A stretch of 64,000 nt of DNA from Gordonia alkanivorans NBRC 16433 (GCF_000225505.1 NZ_BACI01000026.1:55938-119937), one strand, 5' to 3'. Numbered from the stretch's first letter, positions 53,661 to 63,014 are shown. Notes: generated by a model from the letters alone, not told the origin. A program made the numbers and translations.

Positions 53661-53857
53661 GAATCGAAGCCTTTCGGCGGGGGATTGATATTAGGCGTGA
53701 ATGCGCGGGAGACCTTGGGGCAGATCAGCTGTCGATTGAAGCGGGTACAGTTCGCATGGTTTGGGGAGACCATTGGGTGGATGCGACGGTATTGGGGCGA
53801 TGAGCGCAGCGACCGTATAGTTCTCGGCAAGGGCGAAGTCTGAATCGAACCGGAGTT

Positions 53858-53885
53858 TCCGGAGACTTTGATGTACCCCGAGTTT
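53858..53885 (+). repeat. IS3 inverted repeat, left
   Basis: This 28-base sequence begins TCCGGAGACTTTG and ends CCCGAGTTT. It is identical to the reverse complement of 55114-55141. Confidence 0.85.
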
Positions 53886-53907
53886 CGTGGAGTCGTCATA
53901 TTTGACT

Positions 53908-54760
53908 TCAGGCTACGGGTTGACGTGTGAAGTGTACGTTCTCGAACTCGATCGGGGTCAGCATCCCGAGTGCACTGTGCCGGCGTTGGCGATTGTGGAA
54001 GATCTCGAGGTACTCGAACATGGCGTTGGCCAATTCGATCCTCGTTTTCCATCGTTTCCGATTCAAAAGTTCGGTTTGCATTCTGCCCCAGAAAGATTCG
54101 ATCACTGCGTTGTCATAGCAATCGCCGATCGATCCCATCGACGGGACCAGCCCTGAGTCGTGCGCCCGGCGGGTGAATGCCCAGGACGTGAACTGCACTC
54201 CGTGGTCCGAGTGAATGAGTGTGCCGGGTGTTGGGCCTCGATTGGAAATGGCCATTCCTAGAGCGTTTGTCACCAATGTCGCTGTCTGCGAGCTGTCGAT
54301 AGACCACCCGACGACTCGCCTCGAAAACGTATCCTTTGGCAACGGCGCAGTAAATTTTACCTTCACGGGTGGGATGTTCCGTGATATCCGTGACCCACAA
54401 CTTATTCGGCTCGTCGCGGGTGAACTTACGGTCCACGAGATCGCTCGCGGTCGGAGTTTGATGCTTGGAACGCGCACGTTTGTTTCCCGGAAGTCCTTTC
54501 ACACCAGCAGCTCTCATCAACATTTCGACATTGCCGTGTCCCACGGCAATGTCGTGACCAAGGGTGAGTTCAGCGTGGATGCGCCGCGCACCGTAGGTGC
54601 CATGCGAGGTGGTGTGAACCTCGGTGATCAGCTGCGTCAACCAGGCATGTCGCAGTGAGCGTTCCGAGGGTGGGCGATTGCGCCACTCGTAGAAACCGGA
54701 CTCCGACACCTCCAGAATCCGACACGAAGTCTGTACCGGTAGTCCTTCTTTGGCCATCAC
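53908..54760 (-). pseudogene. IS3 transposase orfB, frameshifted
   Basis: The frame starts at GTG/ATG 54760 (MMAKEGLPVQTSCRILEVSESGFYEW) and shows the first Asp of the DDE triad in NKLWVTDITEHPT. At about 54335, one inserted base shifts the frame in the stretch GKIYCAV. The remainder continues in a second frame with DTFSRRVVGWSID, the second Asp in LIHSDHGVQFTSW and the Glu in DNAVIESFWGR, and ends at 53908. Two frames therefore carry one complete catalytic domain, now split. The element should not transpose by itself unless the shift is a sequencing error. Confidence 0.85.
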
Positions 54761-55059
54761 TTCGATCGCTTCGAACCGCCTTTTGGGAGCACCACCGACT
54801 TCAGCAGTTCCGTGGAGCGTTTGGCGATGGCAAGCTCGGTCTCCAACTCGGCGATACGACGACGGGCGGCGGCGAGTTCGGCGCTCTCGATCGAGCTCTG
54901 CCCCGGCTTCTGTCCGGTATCGATGAGCTCCTGGTTACGCCAGTTGTAGATGGTTTGTTCGGTGACATCGAGACCTGCGGCGACCTCGGCGACCGTGCGT
55001 CCTGACTTCAACAGATCGAGGACTTTTCGGCGGAATTCGGGCGGATAACGTCGGGGCAT
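54757..55059 (-). CDS. IS3 transposase orfA
   Basis: A 100-residue protein (MPRRYPPEFRRKVLDLLKSGRT). The N-terminal helix-turn-helix (VAEVAAGLDVTEQTIYNWRNQ) binds the element ends. A C-terminal leucine zipper follows (AAARRRIAELETELAIAKRSTELL). The stop overlaps the orfB start by 4 bases. In IS3 elements a programmed -1 shift between orfA and orfB makes the active OrfAB. Confidence 0.88.
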   Translation of the reverse strand: MPRRYPPEFRRKVLDLLKSGRTVAEVAAGLDVTEQTIYNWRNQELIDTGQKPGQSSIESAELAAARRRIAELETELAIAKRSTELLKSVVLPKGGSKRSK

Positions 55060-55113
55060 CGTGGACCTTTCTCGGGTGCATCAATGCCTGAAGTAAAACA
55101 AACGAACTCCGGA

Positions 55114-55141
55114 AAACTCGGGGTACATCAAAGTCTCCGGA
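55114..55141 (-). repeat. IS3 inverted repeat, right
   Basis: It is identical to the reverse complement of 53858-53885, so these are the two element ends. Confidence 0.85.
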
Positions 55142-55177
55142 CTCGCCGGTGCGATTCAGTCTTGGTTTCGTCCTGGC

Positions 55178-56107
55178 TCACAGAGAACGAAACTCCCGCG
55201 GTGACATGCCGTAGGTCTCCTTGAATAGTCTGGAGAAACTTGACGAGTCGACCAGTCCGTGGCGAGCGCAGATGGTTCCGATGGTGCTCGAACTGAGACG
55301 AGGATCCCTCAGATCTCTGTGACACCTTTCGAGTCGCCGGGATCTGATCCATCCCGCAACTGTGTGACCGTCAGACTCGAACAGTTTTTGCAGATATCGC
55401 GTCGAAATGTGCAACCGTGCAGCAATCGAAGCGGTGGTTAGCGTGGAATCGCCGAGTTCGGACTCGATCAATGATTTGGCGTGGATCACCAGCGTGGGTT
55501 CAGGTTCCAGGCGGGGTGATTCGTCATTCAATGCGGCGCACAGCAGGTCGAGGACCGCGTCCTCGACCTGCTGTGTGTTGGGGAGCGCGTCCTCGACGAG
55601 GCCTTTTCGCAGTCCGGCCAGTAACGGGGACACGAGTGCCCCGACACCTTGGCTGCCTCGAATCCGACGGGCGGTAACAGCGGACAAATCTTGTGAGCGG
55701 ATTCGCAGTGAATCCCGTGGAAACATCACGACGAACATCGAGAAGTCGTCGTCGAAGTGTAGTTCGTACGGTTCCCCAGTGTCGTAGACAGCGAAGTCAC
55801 CGGGCGCGAGGACCGCCTGCCGATGACGCTGGGCGATCACGCCATGTCCGCTGACCTGCATGCCTATTTTGATCAGGCCGGGGTCGTCGCGCTTGATCGT
55901 CGCGCGGGTACGCAGCACGTTAACTTCTGTGCCAGCGACCGCGCTAAGCTGCAACGATCCGAGGAACCCAGAAACGAGCGCACCTTTGAACGACGTTCGC
56001 TTGGTGGACACGGCGTCGAGTGGTACGAAGGCGGTCGAAATCGATTCCTGCCAATTCTCGAAGTTCTGTTCCACTAGGCTCATCTCAGTTTGTCGGACGG
56101 CGTTCAC
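55178..56107 (-). CDS. AraC-family transcriptional regulator
   Basis: A 309-residue regulator, start at 56107 or at the ATG at 56083 (MSLVEQNFENW). The N-terminal domain is of the AraC-binding-like (PF14525) type, with QVSGHGVIAQRHRQAVLAPGDFAVYDTGEPYELHFDDDFSMFVVMFP. The C-terminal double helix-turn-helix reads LTTASIAARLHISTRYLQKLFESDGHTVAGWIRSRRLERCHRDL, then STIGTICARHGLVDSSSFSRLFKETYGMSPREF. Such proteins often activate short catabolic operons for alcohols, terpenes or aromatics. It is divergent from the crotonase-SDR-ligase operon, which it probably controls. An IS3 element lies 36 bases past its stop. Confidence 0.88.
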   Translation of the reverse strand: MNAVRQTEMSLVEQNFENWQESISTAFVPLDAVSTKRTSFKGALVSGFLGSLQLSAVAGTEVNVLRTRATIKRDDPGLIKIGMQVSGHGVIAQRHRQAVLAPGDFAVYDTGEPYELHFDDDFSMFVVMFPRDSLRIRSQDLSAVTARRIRGSQGVGALVSPLLAGLRKGLVEDALPNTQQVEDAVLDLLCAALNDESPRLEPEPTLVIHAKSLIESELGDSTLTTASIAARLHISTRYLQKLFESDGHTVAGWIRSRRLERCHRDLRDPRLSSSTIGTICARHGLVDSSSFSRLFKETYGMSPREFRSL

Positions 56108-56882
56108 GTCGTGCTGGTTGGAGTCAGTCAGGGCTGTACTAGGCGACGTTGCCGCTGTGGCCCCTCACCGATTTTCGTGTGGCTGTGGGGATCGGCTATG
56201 TCAGCGGCAAGAGTTGGCGCGGGCTTCGGTGCATCTGTCCAGTATCTGGGGATGGCCACCAGGGGTTTGGTTGGACGTAGTTCTTACACGTCACGGCCTT
56301 CCTCCTATTACCGAATGTTCGGACGGTAAGCATTGTGCGCTCGAGTGGCGTGGTACGCAAGGCGTTCGGCCCCGAATCTCTGAAAGGCGGATGAAGCCCC
56401 TCATTTCCGAGTCCAGTAGGTAGCCATGCCGGGAGTTTAATGTTTTTGAACGACAGCTCGTTTCGACTCCGCCACTGCTCGTCAAGTGGAGTTTTCGACC
56501 GTGGGTAGACCGTCTTCTGTGAGTCTGACCTGCCAGGATGCCTAATCCCCGCAGCCCGGTGTTCGGGTTCCCGCACCCTGATGCCCCCTTGTCGAGCGGT
56601 GCGGGCGGCGGTGGCGATATCAGCGAGATGTCGATGCTACTTCGAACGAAGTCCGCTGCTGCGCATGACCCCAGAAGTGTTACATGGCAGTCTCTCTGGT
56701 TGTCTTCTGGTTCGTTGGGCGTCCTTGATCTCGCGTATTGAGGCTCAGGGAGCGAGTCCGCGCTTGTATCGAGCGGTATTCGGTCCGACCTCTATCACCT
56801 CATACTTACTTGTCGGCCAGCAAGTGATGTTGTAATATGGATTAGAAATGATGGTAAGCCCTCCCCATCACGAACCGAGGGC
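56108..56882. other. Non-coding stretch between AraC and the crotonase pseudogene
   Basis: About 775 bases without a convincing gene. Its last 60 bases are AT-rich (around TTGTAATATGGATTAGAAATG), which suggests a promoter for the catabolic genes. The rest may hold AraC-binding sites, but I cannot pick one out. Scattered short frames show no family similarity. Confidence 0.45.
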
Positions 56883-57682
56883 ATGAAATTGAGGGAGCGC
56901 ATGGCGCTGCAGTTCGGCTCGCTCGCTCTTGCCGAACAATTTGACGAGCAGGTCACAGTCATCACTATCAACCGACCCGAGCGTCATAATGCCGTCGACG
57001 TCACGACAGCCCGGGCGATGGAGGGAGCGATCGATTCATTCGAGGCGGAACCCCATTCGCGGGTCGCGATCCTTCGAGGTGTGGGTTCCTCGTTCTCCGC
57101 GGGGCAAGATCTGAAAGCCGCGGCTGTGGGCTGTCACCGAGCGGCGTGGCGTGTTGCCTCATGGGTGTACGGCATTCGAAGCCGCTCATCGCCGCAGCTC
57201 ATCGCCGCGGTCGAAGGGCATGCGCTCGCAGGAGGTTTGGAGCTGTGCGTGGCGTGCGACCTGATCGTCGCGGGTGAGGACACCATGATGGGCATTCCTG
57301 AGGCTCCGAAGACGCTCGTGGCGGTGGGAGGTGGCTTGTTCCGACTCCCCTAAACGTATTCCCTACCACCTGGCGATGGAGCTGGCCCTGACCGGATTGG
57401 CGCGCCCCGGGTCATTCTTTGCGCAATGGGGATTGGTCAACTACGCGGTCGATCGCGATTTTGTCTTCTCCACTGCTGTCGAACTCGCTCGCAAGGTCAC
57501 GGCCTCCGGTGCTCTTGCTGCTGGCACGAGGGTCGAAATCGTTCGTCGAGCCTACGACTGGCCGGAGGACGAAGCATGGCATGAGCGGCGTGTCTATGCC
57601 ACCTGTCATCAGCTCGGAAGACACCCAAGAAGGTATTCGTGCCTTCCTTGAGGAACGCGCGCCCGTCTGGAAAGGACGCTGA
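56883..57682 (+). pseudogene. Enoyl-CoA hydratase, broken by two frameshifts
   Basis: The first frame gives a good crotonase N-terminus: EQVTVITINRPERHNAVDV, SSFSAGQDLKA and VEGHALAGGLELCVACDLIVAGEDTMMGIPE with both catalytic Glu regions. It stops at 57353. One extra base (the T after CCCC at about 57350) shifts the frame, and the second frame continues KRIPYHLAMELALTGL, AQWGLVNYAVD and RAYDWPEDEAW. A second shift at about 57580-57600 leads to the true C-terminus VISSEDTQEGIRAFLEERAPVWKGR. Domain order and spacing are otherwise normal, so the breaks are recent or are sequence errors. It leads an operon with the SDR 5 bases on. Confidence 0.8.
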
Positions 57683-57687
57683 CAAAC

Positions 57688-58659
57688 GTGACTCTTATTC
57701 CTACGCTCTCCTCCGACTTGCTGAGGGGCAAGGTAGCACTGGTCACCGGTGGCGCTCTAGGGATCGAACGAGCCACGGCGGAGACTTTGTCTGCAAACGG
57801 CGCGAAGGTGTGTGTTGCTGACGTCGATCCGTCGCGAGCAGAGGCAGTGAAGTTGGAGATTGGCGGTGAAACCTCTATCTTTGCAGGCGATCTCGTGAAC
57901 CCTTCGGTCCCCGATGATCTGATAGGTCACGTCATCAACACTCACTGCCTCCTTGACATCATCGTCACCGGCGCCGGGCATTTTTGGGATTCGCCGGTTC
58001 AAAGGATGAGCGACGAGCAATTTCAGGCCATGCTCGATATTCATCTGATCGCGCCATTTCGTCTCCTGCGTGCCGCCGCCCCTTATCTGCGTGACGCCAC
58101 TCATGATGCCGAAGGCTCGAAGTGCGCCCGTAAAGTCGTCAATGTATATTCTCTTGCAGCATTTTTCGGCAATGCAGGCGCCGGCAACTACGCAGCTGTG
58201 AAGGCTTGCTTGATCGGGCTGACCAAAACGCTCGCTACCGAGTGGGGTCGTTTAAATGTCACTGTCAATGCCGTAGCCTTCGGAATCATCCAGACGCGCT
58301 TCGGTGCACCTCAATCCGCCAACGAGACCGTGCACATTGGTGGCCGCGAGATTGCCGTAGAAGTGCCGGACAAGACCCCGGAGATGATGGGGTTCGCCGC
58401 AGCCGCTACCGGTGATGACCTCTACGCCTCTCGCTCTCTACCAGCTGCGGTCCGCGGGCGAACCGGAACCATTCAGGAAGCGGCCGACGCGATCCTCTGG
58501 CTGGCTTCCCCGTTATCGGACTACGTCACCGGGCAGGTCATCGCTGTCAGTGGTGGAACCCCGTGGCGGCATTGCTTGAGGGCGAGCGGAAACCTAACGC
58601 GTTCAAAAACTAGCCCTGAAGCTAATCCTTTGTGCTGGGCTCCAAAGGAGACTTCGTGA
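57688..58659 (+). CDS. Short-chain dehydrogenase with a long C-terminus
   Basis: A 323-residue SDR read from the GTG at 57688. The cofactor motif is TGGALGIERATAE, where the second Gly-x-Gly position (usually GIG) is GIE, so NAD binding may be altered. DIIVTGAGHF stands in place of the NNAG block. The catalytic set is VYSLAAFFG (Ser) and YAAVK (Tyr, Lys), and the end VTGQVIAVSGG is followed by about 35 extra residues. The stop overlaps the ligase start (GTGA), which argues that the extended end is native. It probably acts as a 3-hydroxyacyl-CoA dehydrogenase in the same pathway. Confidence 0.78.
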   Translation: MTLIPTLSSDLLRGKVALVTGGALGIERATAETLSANGAKVCVADVDPSRAEAVKLEIGGETSIFAGDLVNPSVPDDLIGHVINTHCLLDIIVTGAGHFWDSPVQRMSDEQFQAMLDIHLIAPFRLLRAAAPYLRDATHDAEGSKCARKVVNVYSLAAFFGNAGAGNYAAVKACLIGLTKTLATEWGRLNVTVNAVAFGIIQTRFGAPQSANETVHIGGREIAVEVPDKTPEMMGFAAAATGDDLYASRSLPAAVRGRTGTIQEAADAILWLASPLSDYVTGQVIAVSGGTPWRHCLRASGNLTRSKTSPEANPLCWAPKETS

Positions 58660-60185
58660 CTACGAGTGGGAAGAGTGGTATTGCGTTCGCGCCCGCTGAC
58701 AGGGGAGCGGTCTGCGCCATCGACGGCGATCGTGAATTGACATGGTCCGAACTCGACGACCTCACAAATCGTTTCTCGTCCTCACTCGAACGCCTCGGTG
58801 TGCGAGCCGGTGATGCTGTTGCCATCCGACTCCACACACGACTGGAGTGGCTTGTTGTTTCACTCGGTATTGCCAAAACAGGCGCGGTTGCAGTCGCGGT
58901 CAACTACGAGCTTTCCCCACCGGAAGCGACGTACATTCTCAAAGACTGTGGTGTCCGTGCAGCGATCGTCGACGATGGCGATCCTTCGCCCTTGGTAACC
59001 GCTTGGGAAGGACTGAATCTGGCTGCGATTGTCAGCCTCGATAAGCCTTGGGAGGGGACCCACTACTACCAGGACCTCCTCGATCAAGGCAGCCCCGAAA
59101 CTCGGTCGGCGACTGACTTCGCGCCGATCATCATTTACTCCTCGGGGACAACCGGCTCCCCCAAGGGCACACCGCTGGGAGGATTCCAAAACACTCCGGA
59201 CCCAACCACACTCGCTGAATACGGCCTTTCGGTGCACTTCGATGGCGCCGCGGCCGGACCAGACTGCTGCCTGCTGATGAACTTGCCCATGCATCGCGGC
59301 GCGGGACCTTCGTACACGCGATCAAGTCTTGTCTCCGGCGGCAAGGTGGTCTTTCAACGTCGATTTGATCCCAACGAAGTGCTGAGACTTATCGACCTAC
59401 ACAAGGTAACCCACTGGATCGCTGTGCCAACGATGCTGCAGCGAGTGCTCTATATCCCGAAAGAAGTGCGTGCAACCTTCGACACCTCGAGCATGAAGTT
59501 CATCATGGGAGGTGCTGCACCGTTTTCGCAGCAACTGAAGGAACAAGTCATCAACCAGTTCGGGGACGTACTCCACGAAATCTACGGTTGTACCGAAGCT
59601 GGAATGATGACGGGTGCAACGCCAGCGGATCTACGCGAGCGTCCTACTAGTAGTGGACGCCCATTCCGTCATGTTGATCTGATGATCGTCGACGCGGAAG
59701 GTACGGAACTGCCGCGGGGTACTACAGGTGAGATCGTGGCGCGGACTCCTACGGTGATCAGTGGGTATATCGGGCGGGCCCCCTTGGGACCGGGAAGCCT
59801 TCTTCCCGGCGGCTACTACCGTACTGGCGACGTGGGTCACCTCGACGAAGACGGTTACCTCTACATCTACGACCGAATCACCGACATGATGATTGCAGGT
59901 GGTGTGACCTTTTCCCCAGCCGAGATCGAAGCCGTCCTCGACAGCCACCCTGACGTGGCCCTTTCTGCCGTCGTCGGGGTACCGCACGTCGAATTGGGAG
60001 AGCAGCCAGTTGCGTTCATCCAGCGTCGATCGGGTTCATCTGTGACGGCAGAAGATCTCTTGAGCTTCTGTGACGGTCAGCTGGCGAAGTACAAGTGGCC
60101 TCGTGCATTCCACTTCACTGACCGAATCCCGGTCAGCGCAATGGGTAAACTACTCAAGCGCGCGATCCGCGAGGAAATCCAATGA
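58656..60185 (+). CDS. AMP-forming acyl-CoA ligase
   Basis: A 509-residue adenylate-forming enzyme from the GTG at 58656, with AAGGAG 5 bases upstream. The P-loop is IIYSSGTTGSPKG, A5 is YGCTEAGMMTG, A7 is YYRTGDVGHLDEDGYLYIYDR, and the A10 Lys lies near the end in ISAMGKLLKR-like VSAMGKLLKRAIRE. It would convert the acid from the aldehyde dehydrogenase to its CoA thioester with ATP. It is cotranslated with the SDR and its stop overlaps the next start (ATGA), so the four genes form one operon. Confidence 0.9.
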   Translation: MTTSGKSGIAFAPADRGAVCAIDGDRELTWSELDDLTNRFSSSLERLGVRAGDAVAIRLHTRLEWLVVSLGIAKTGAVAVAVNYELSPPEATYILKDCGVRAAIVDDGDPSPLVTAWEGLNLAAIVSLDKPWEGTHYYQDLLDQGSPETRSATDFAPIIIYSSGTTGSPKGTPLGGFQNTPDPTTLAEYGLSVHFDGAAAGPDCCLLMNLPMHRGAGPSYTRSSLVSGGKVVFQRRFDPNEVLRLIDLHKVTHWIAVPTMLQRVLYIPKEVRATFDTSSMKFIMGGAAPFSQQLKEQVINQFGDVLHEIYGCTEAGMMTGATPADLRERPTSSGRPFRHVDLMIVDAEGTELPRGTTGEIVARTPTVISGYIGRAPLGPGSLLPGGYYRTGDVGHLDEDGYLYIYDRITDMMIAGGVTFSPAEIEAVLDSHPDVALSAVVGVPHVELGEQPVAFIQRRSGSSVTAEDLLSFCDGQLAKYKWPRAFHFTDRIPVSAMGKLLKRAIREEIQ

Positions 60186-60650
60186 CGTCCCGCGACCTGT
60201 TCGGTGGTTTACCAGCAGGGTGCTCTGGTGACCGGCGCTGGTCAAGGTATCGGCCGTCAAATCGCCATCACCCTCGCCGGTTACGGCGTCAATGTTGTCG
60301 TCAATGACTTTGATATCGATCGTGCCGCGCACGTTGTGGATGAGATTTCCGCGGCAGGCGGAGTCCGAGAAAGTCGCAGCCAACGCACCACGGTCCGTGC
60401 GCGAGTCGAAAGCAATGATCCATCGGACCGCCACTGGTGCGGACTGGGTTGCGGAGGTGGTGGGACGCCAAAAACAAATCAATGTTCGTCGTGTTCGACA
60501 GTGACGACGCGAAAGAGGGTCCAGCGGCATTCGCTCAAAAGCGTGTTCCGGTCTGGACTTGCTACCGACGCAACGGCTTCGATCAATGTCGTGGAACTCT
60601 TGTGCCCCGGCGTGAATGATTCGCGCGTCCTTGCGCTCCACGCACCTACA
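60182..60650 (+). pseudogene. SDR-crotonase deletion remnant
   Basis: The ATG at 60182 overlaps the ligase stop (ATGA). The first part, after an early frameshift, is an SDR N-terminus: GALVTGAGQGIGRQIAITLAGYGVNVVVNDFDID. After about 55 residues the similarity jumps to the C-terminal part of a crotonase: KVAANAPRSVRESKAMIHRTA, then in another frame NKSMFVVFDSDDAKEGPAAFAQKRVPVW. So a deletion seems to have fused the start of one gene to the end of another, and further frameshifts followed. Neither enzyme can be functional. Confidence 0.7.
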
Positions 60651-60667
60651 ACTTGAGGAAATTCACC

Positions 60668-61861
60668 TTGACCCACGCAGTCATCGTCGACGCCGTCCGC
60701 CTCGCATCCGGCAGAGGTAGGCCCGGCGGCGCGCTGTCGAGCACACCCCCCGTCGAATTACTCGCAACCGTTCTTCGCTCGATCGTCGAGCGAAATAGTC
60801 TCGATCCTGCGTTGGTGGACGACGTGATCGGAGGCTGTGTCTCCCAGGTCGGTGAACAGTCGCTAAACATATCCCGGAGGGCATTGCTGTCGGCCGGATT
60901 TCCGGAATCGGTGCCTGCCACAACCATTGACCGCCGGTGCGGATCCAGCCAGCAGGCAGCGCACTTCGCCGCGCAGGGAGTTATCGCCGGCGCATACGAC
61001 ATCGTCATCGCCTGCGGGGTCGAGTCGATGAGTCGCGTCCCTCTGGGTACCGCTACGCTCGGCAAAGACACCGAAGGGACCGGCATCGCTGGCCGCTACC
61101 CGGAGGGCCTTGTTAACCAAGGCATCGCAGCCGAGCTCATCGCTTCGAAGTGGAATCTCGACCGCGACGCTCTCGATACCTTCTCGGCACAGTCGCATCA
61201 GCGAGCCGCCGTCGCCAGGGCTGCGGGCGCATTCGACAAGGAAATCGTGCCGATAGCTGTGCGAGATACGCACGGACACATACGCGTACATCTCGCAGAC
61301 GAGACAGTTCGTGCCACCACCACAGCAGTCGGACTCGCCAACCTGACATCGTCCTTGTACACCGATGACCTCGCTGCGATGTTTCCCAAGGCTCGATGGA
61401 CCATTACCCCCGGCAACTCCTCACCCCTGACGGACGGCGCGGCAGCAGTTCTCATAATGAGTGAAGGTGTTGCGAACAAGCTGGGTTTGATGCCCCGTGC
61501 AAGATTCCACGCGTTCTCCGTCGTGGGCGATGATCCCGTCATGATGCTCACTGCGCCGATCCCGGCTACTCACAAAGTGCTTGCGCGCGCGGGGCTGACC
61601 ATCGGGGACATCGACGTGTATGAAGTCAACGAGGCTTTCGCGCCGGTTCCGCTCGCGTGGGCACAAGAGTTCAATGCCGACCCCACGAAGCTTAATCCGC
61701 TCGGCGGATCGATCGCACTGGGACATGCTCTTGGTGCATCCGGCGCCCGGCTGCTGACTACCATGGTCAACCAGCTTGAATCCTCGGGCGGTCGCTACGG
61801 GCTGCAAACCATGTGCGAGGACGCAGGCCTGGCCAACGCCACCATCATCGAACGCCTCTAG
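60668..61861 (+). CDS. Acetyl-CoA acyltransferase (thiolase)
   Basis: A 397-residue thiolase from the TTG at 60668, with GAGGA upstream. The nucleophile is Cys91 in IDRRCGSSQQAA, His353 is in GGSIALGHALGASG and Cys383 is in LQTMCEDAG. The usual CEGGG loop reads CEDAG, which may weaken activity. Other blocks include NEAFAPVPLAW and GVESMSRVPLG. It would release acetyl-CoA or propionyl-CoA from the 3-ketoacyl-CoA produced by the crotonase and SDR steps, so it is the last step of this small beta-oxidation operon. Confidence 0.88.
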   Translation: MTHAVIVDAVRLASGRGRPGGALSSTPPVELLATVLRSIVERNSLDPALVDDVIGGCVSQVGEQSLNISRRALLSAGFPESVPATTIDRRCGSSQQAAHFAAQGVIAGAYDIVIACGVESMSRVPLGTATLGKDTEGTGIAGRYPEGLVNQGIAAELIASKWNLDRDALDTFSAQSHQRAAVARAAGAFDKEIVPIAVRDTHGHIRVHLADETVRATTTAVGLANLTSSLYTDDLAAMFPKARWTITPGNSSPLTDGAAAVLIMSEGVANKLGLMPRARFHAFSVVGDDPVMMLTAPIPATHKVLARAGLTIGDIDVYEVNEAFAPVPLAWAQEFNADPTKLNPLGGSIALGHALGASGARLLTTMVNQLESSGGRYGLQTMCEDAGLANATIIERL

Positions 61862-62051
61862 CGAACATCCGAAGCGACAGCCCAATCTATTCGAAAGGAA
61901 TCCACAATTATCGCTGACAGTGTCGTAGCTGGCGCTTCTGGACTAGGCGTCGCGACCACCAAAGCGCCAATCATCGATAGTGCTTAGATCGTCATCGATC
62001 GGGCATGCTCGTGGTAGGACCCCATTTGGTGAGCCACTCGCTATCAGAGAA

Positions 62052-62900
62052 TCAATGCGTGTGAATACAGCTGGCAGCGTACTCATTTGGAGTTCGATAC
62101 GCCAGCGATGAATGACGGTGCCGGTTGTTGTAATCCTCCTTCCAGTCCTCGATGACCACCCGAGCTTCGAGGAGGCTGTGGAATTCGTTCATGTTCAAGC
62201 ATTCGTCCCGTACGCGGTTGTTGAACGACTCGATGTACCCGTTCTTCCACGGCTGACCAGGCGGAACGTAACCGATACCGACCTGACCCTCGCAGAACGT
62301 CCTCAGTGCCTCGGAGATGAACTCGGGCCCGTTGTCGCACCGCAGGACCTGCGGTGGGCCGCCCCAGAGCGCGAACGCCTTCGTCAACGCTGCGACGAGA
62401 TCCTCTGCCGGGATGGATCGCTCGACAATGTTCAGTACGGACTGCCGGGTGTGTTCGTCGACCATCGACGCGACCAAAGAACTTCCGGCCCTCGGTGGTC
62501 GAGTCGAACTGAAAGTCGATCGCCCACAAAACCTTCGGTGCATCTGCCTCGGTGATCGGAGTAGTCGAGGCGCCGGCCCGTTTACGTATCTTGCGGACGT
62601 TCACCCGCAGTCCTTCCTCGCGCCAGAGTCGCTGAACCTTCTTCTTGTTAATCACCCAGCCCGCGGCACGCAAGTCCGCCCACGCCCGCCGGAACCCTTT
62701 TCGCTGGTTGGCTTTGGCCCAGTCCCGCAACCACTTCCGCAGATCGGCATCCGGATCGTCCGGGGTGTTTCTCGCAAGCTCTTTCCGTTGGGTCGATCGC
62801 GGTTGCCCGACGATTCTGCAGGCGAATCGCTGCGAGAGCCCCATTGTTTCCTGGAGCATGACGACAGCGTTTCGTTTGGCGGTCGGGCTCAGAATTTTCC
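62052..62900 (-). pseudogene. Transposase orfB of IS3 element B, frameshifted
   Basis: The N-terminal half reads PTAKRNAVVMLQETMGLSQRFACRIVGQPRSTQRK, RKGFRRAWADLRAAGWVINKKKVQRLWREEGLRV and KVLWAIDFQFDSTTEGRKF, which includes the first Asp. At about 62475 the frame shifts by one base. The rest is in the second frame: VASMVDEHTRQSVLN, LRCDNGPEFISEALRTFC (second Asp), NGYIESFNNRVRDECLN (Glu) and DYNNRHRHSSLAYRTPNEYA. All three catalytic residues remain, but no single frame encodes them. Confidence 0.8.
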
Positions 62901-63014
62901 CTTCGCGATCTCCTTGAGGGCAGCCTTTTCGAGCTCGGCTTCGGCGAGGAGCTTCTTGAGCAGGGCGTTCTCGTTCTTGAGTTCCTTGAACTCTTTGGCG
63001 TCGTCGGCTTTCAT
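62889..63014 (-). pseudogene. orfA of IS3 element B, truncated by element C
   Basis: Only the C-terminal coiled coil is left: MKADDAKEFKELKNEN followed by ALLKKLLAEAELEKAALKEI and a stop. The helix-turn-helix half normally before MKADD is missing. The break coincides with the TGAACCG end of element C at 63017, so element C inserted into this gene. Confidence 0.75.

Larger units (their letters stand above)
53858..55141 (-). mobile_element. IS3-family insertion sequence (1284 bp)
   Basis: The element is bounded by 28-base inverted repeats at 53858-53885 and 55114-55141, identical in inverted orientation and starting TCCGGAGACTTTGATGTACC. Inside are orfA (54757-55059) and a frameshifted orfB (53908-54760). 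No target-site duplication is visible; the flanks read GTT and CTC. It lies downstream of the AraC gene, between it and the aldehyde dehydrogenase. Confidence 0.88.

Noticed and set aside
53680..53842. Protein-like frame NARETLGQISCRLKRVQFAW to the left of the IS3 element
   Set aside because: It has no start codon and no family could be recognised; it may be a remnant but is not supported.
61905..61986. A short open stretch after the thiolase (ADSVVAGASGLGVATTKAP)
   Set aside because: It has a ribosome-like site but no standard start codon and ends after 26 codons, so it cannot be supported as a gene.
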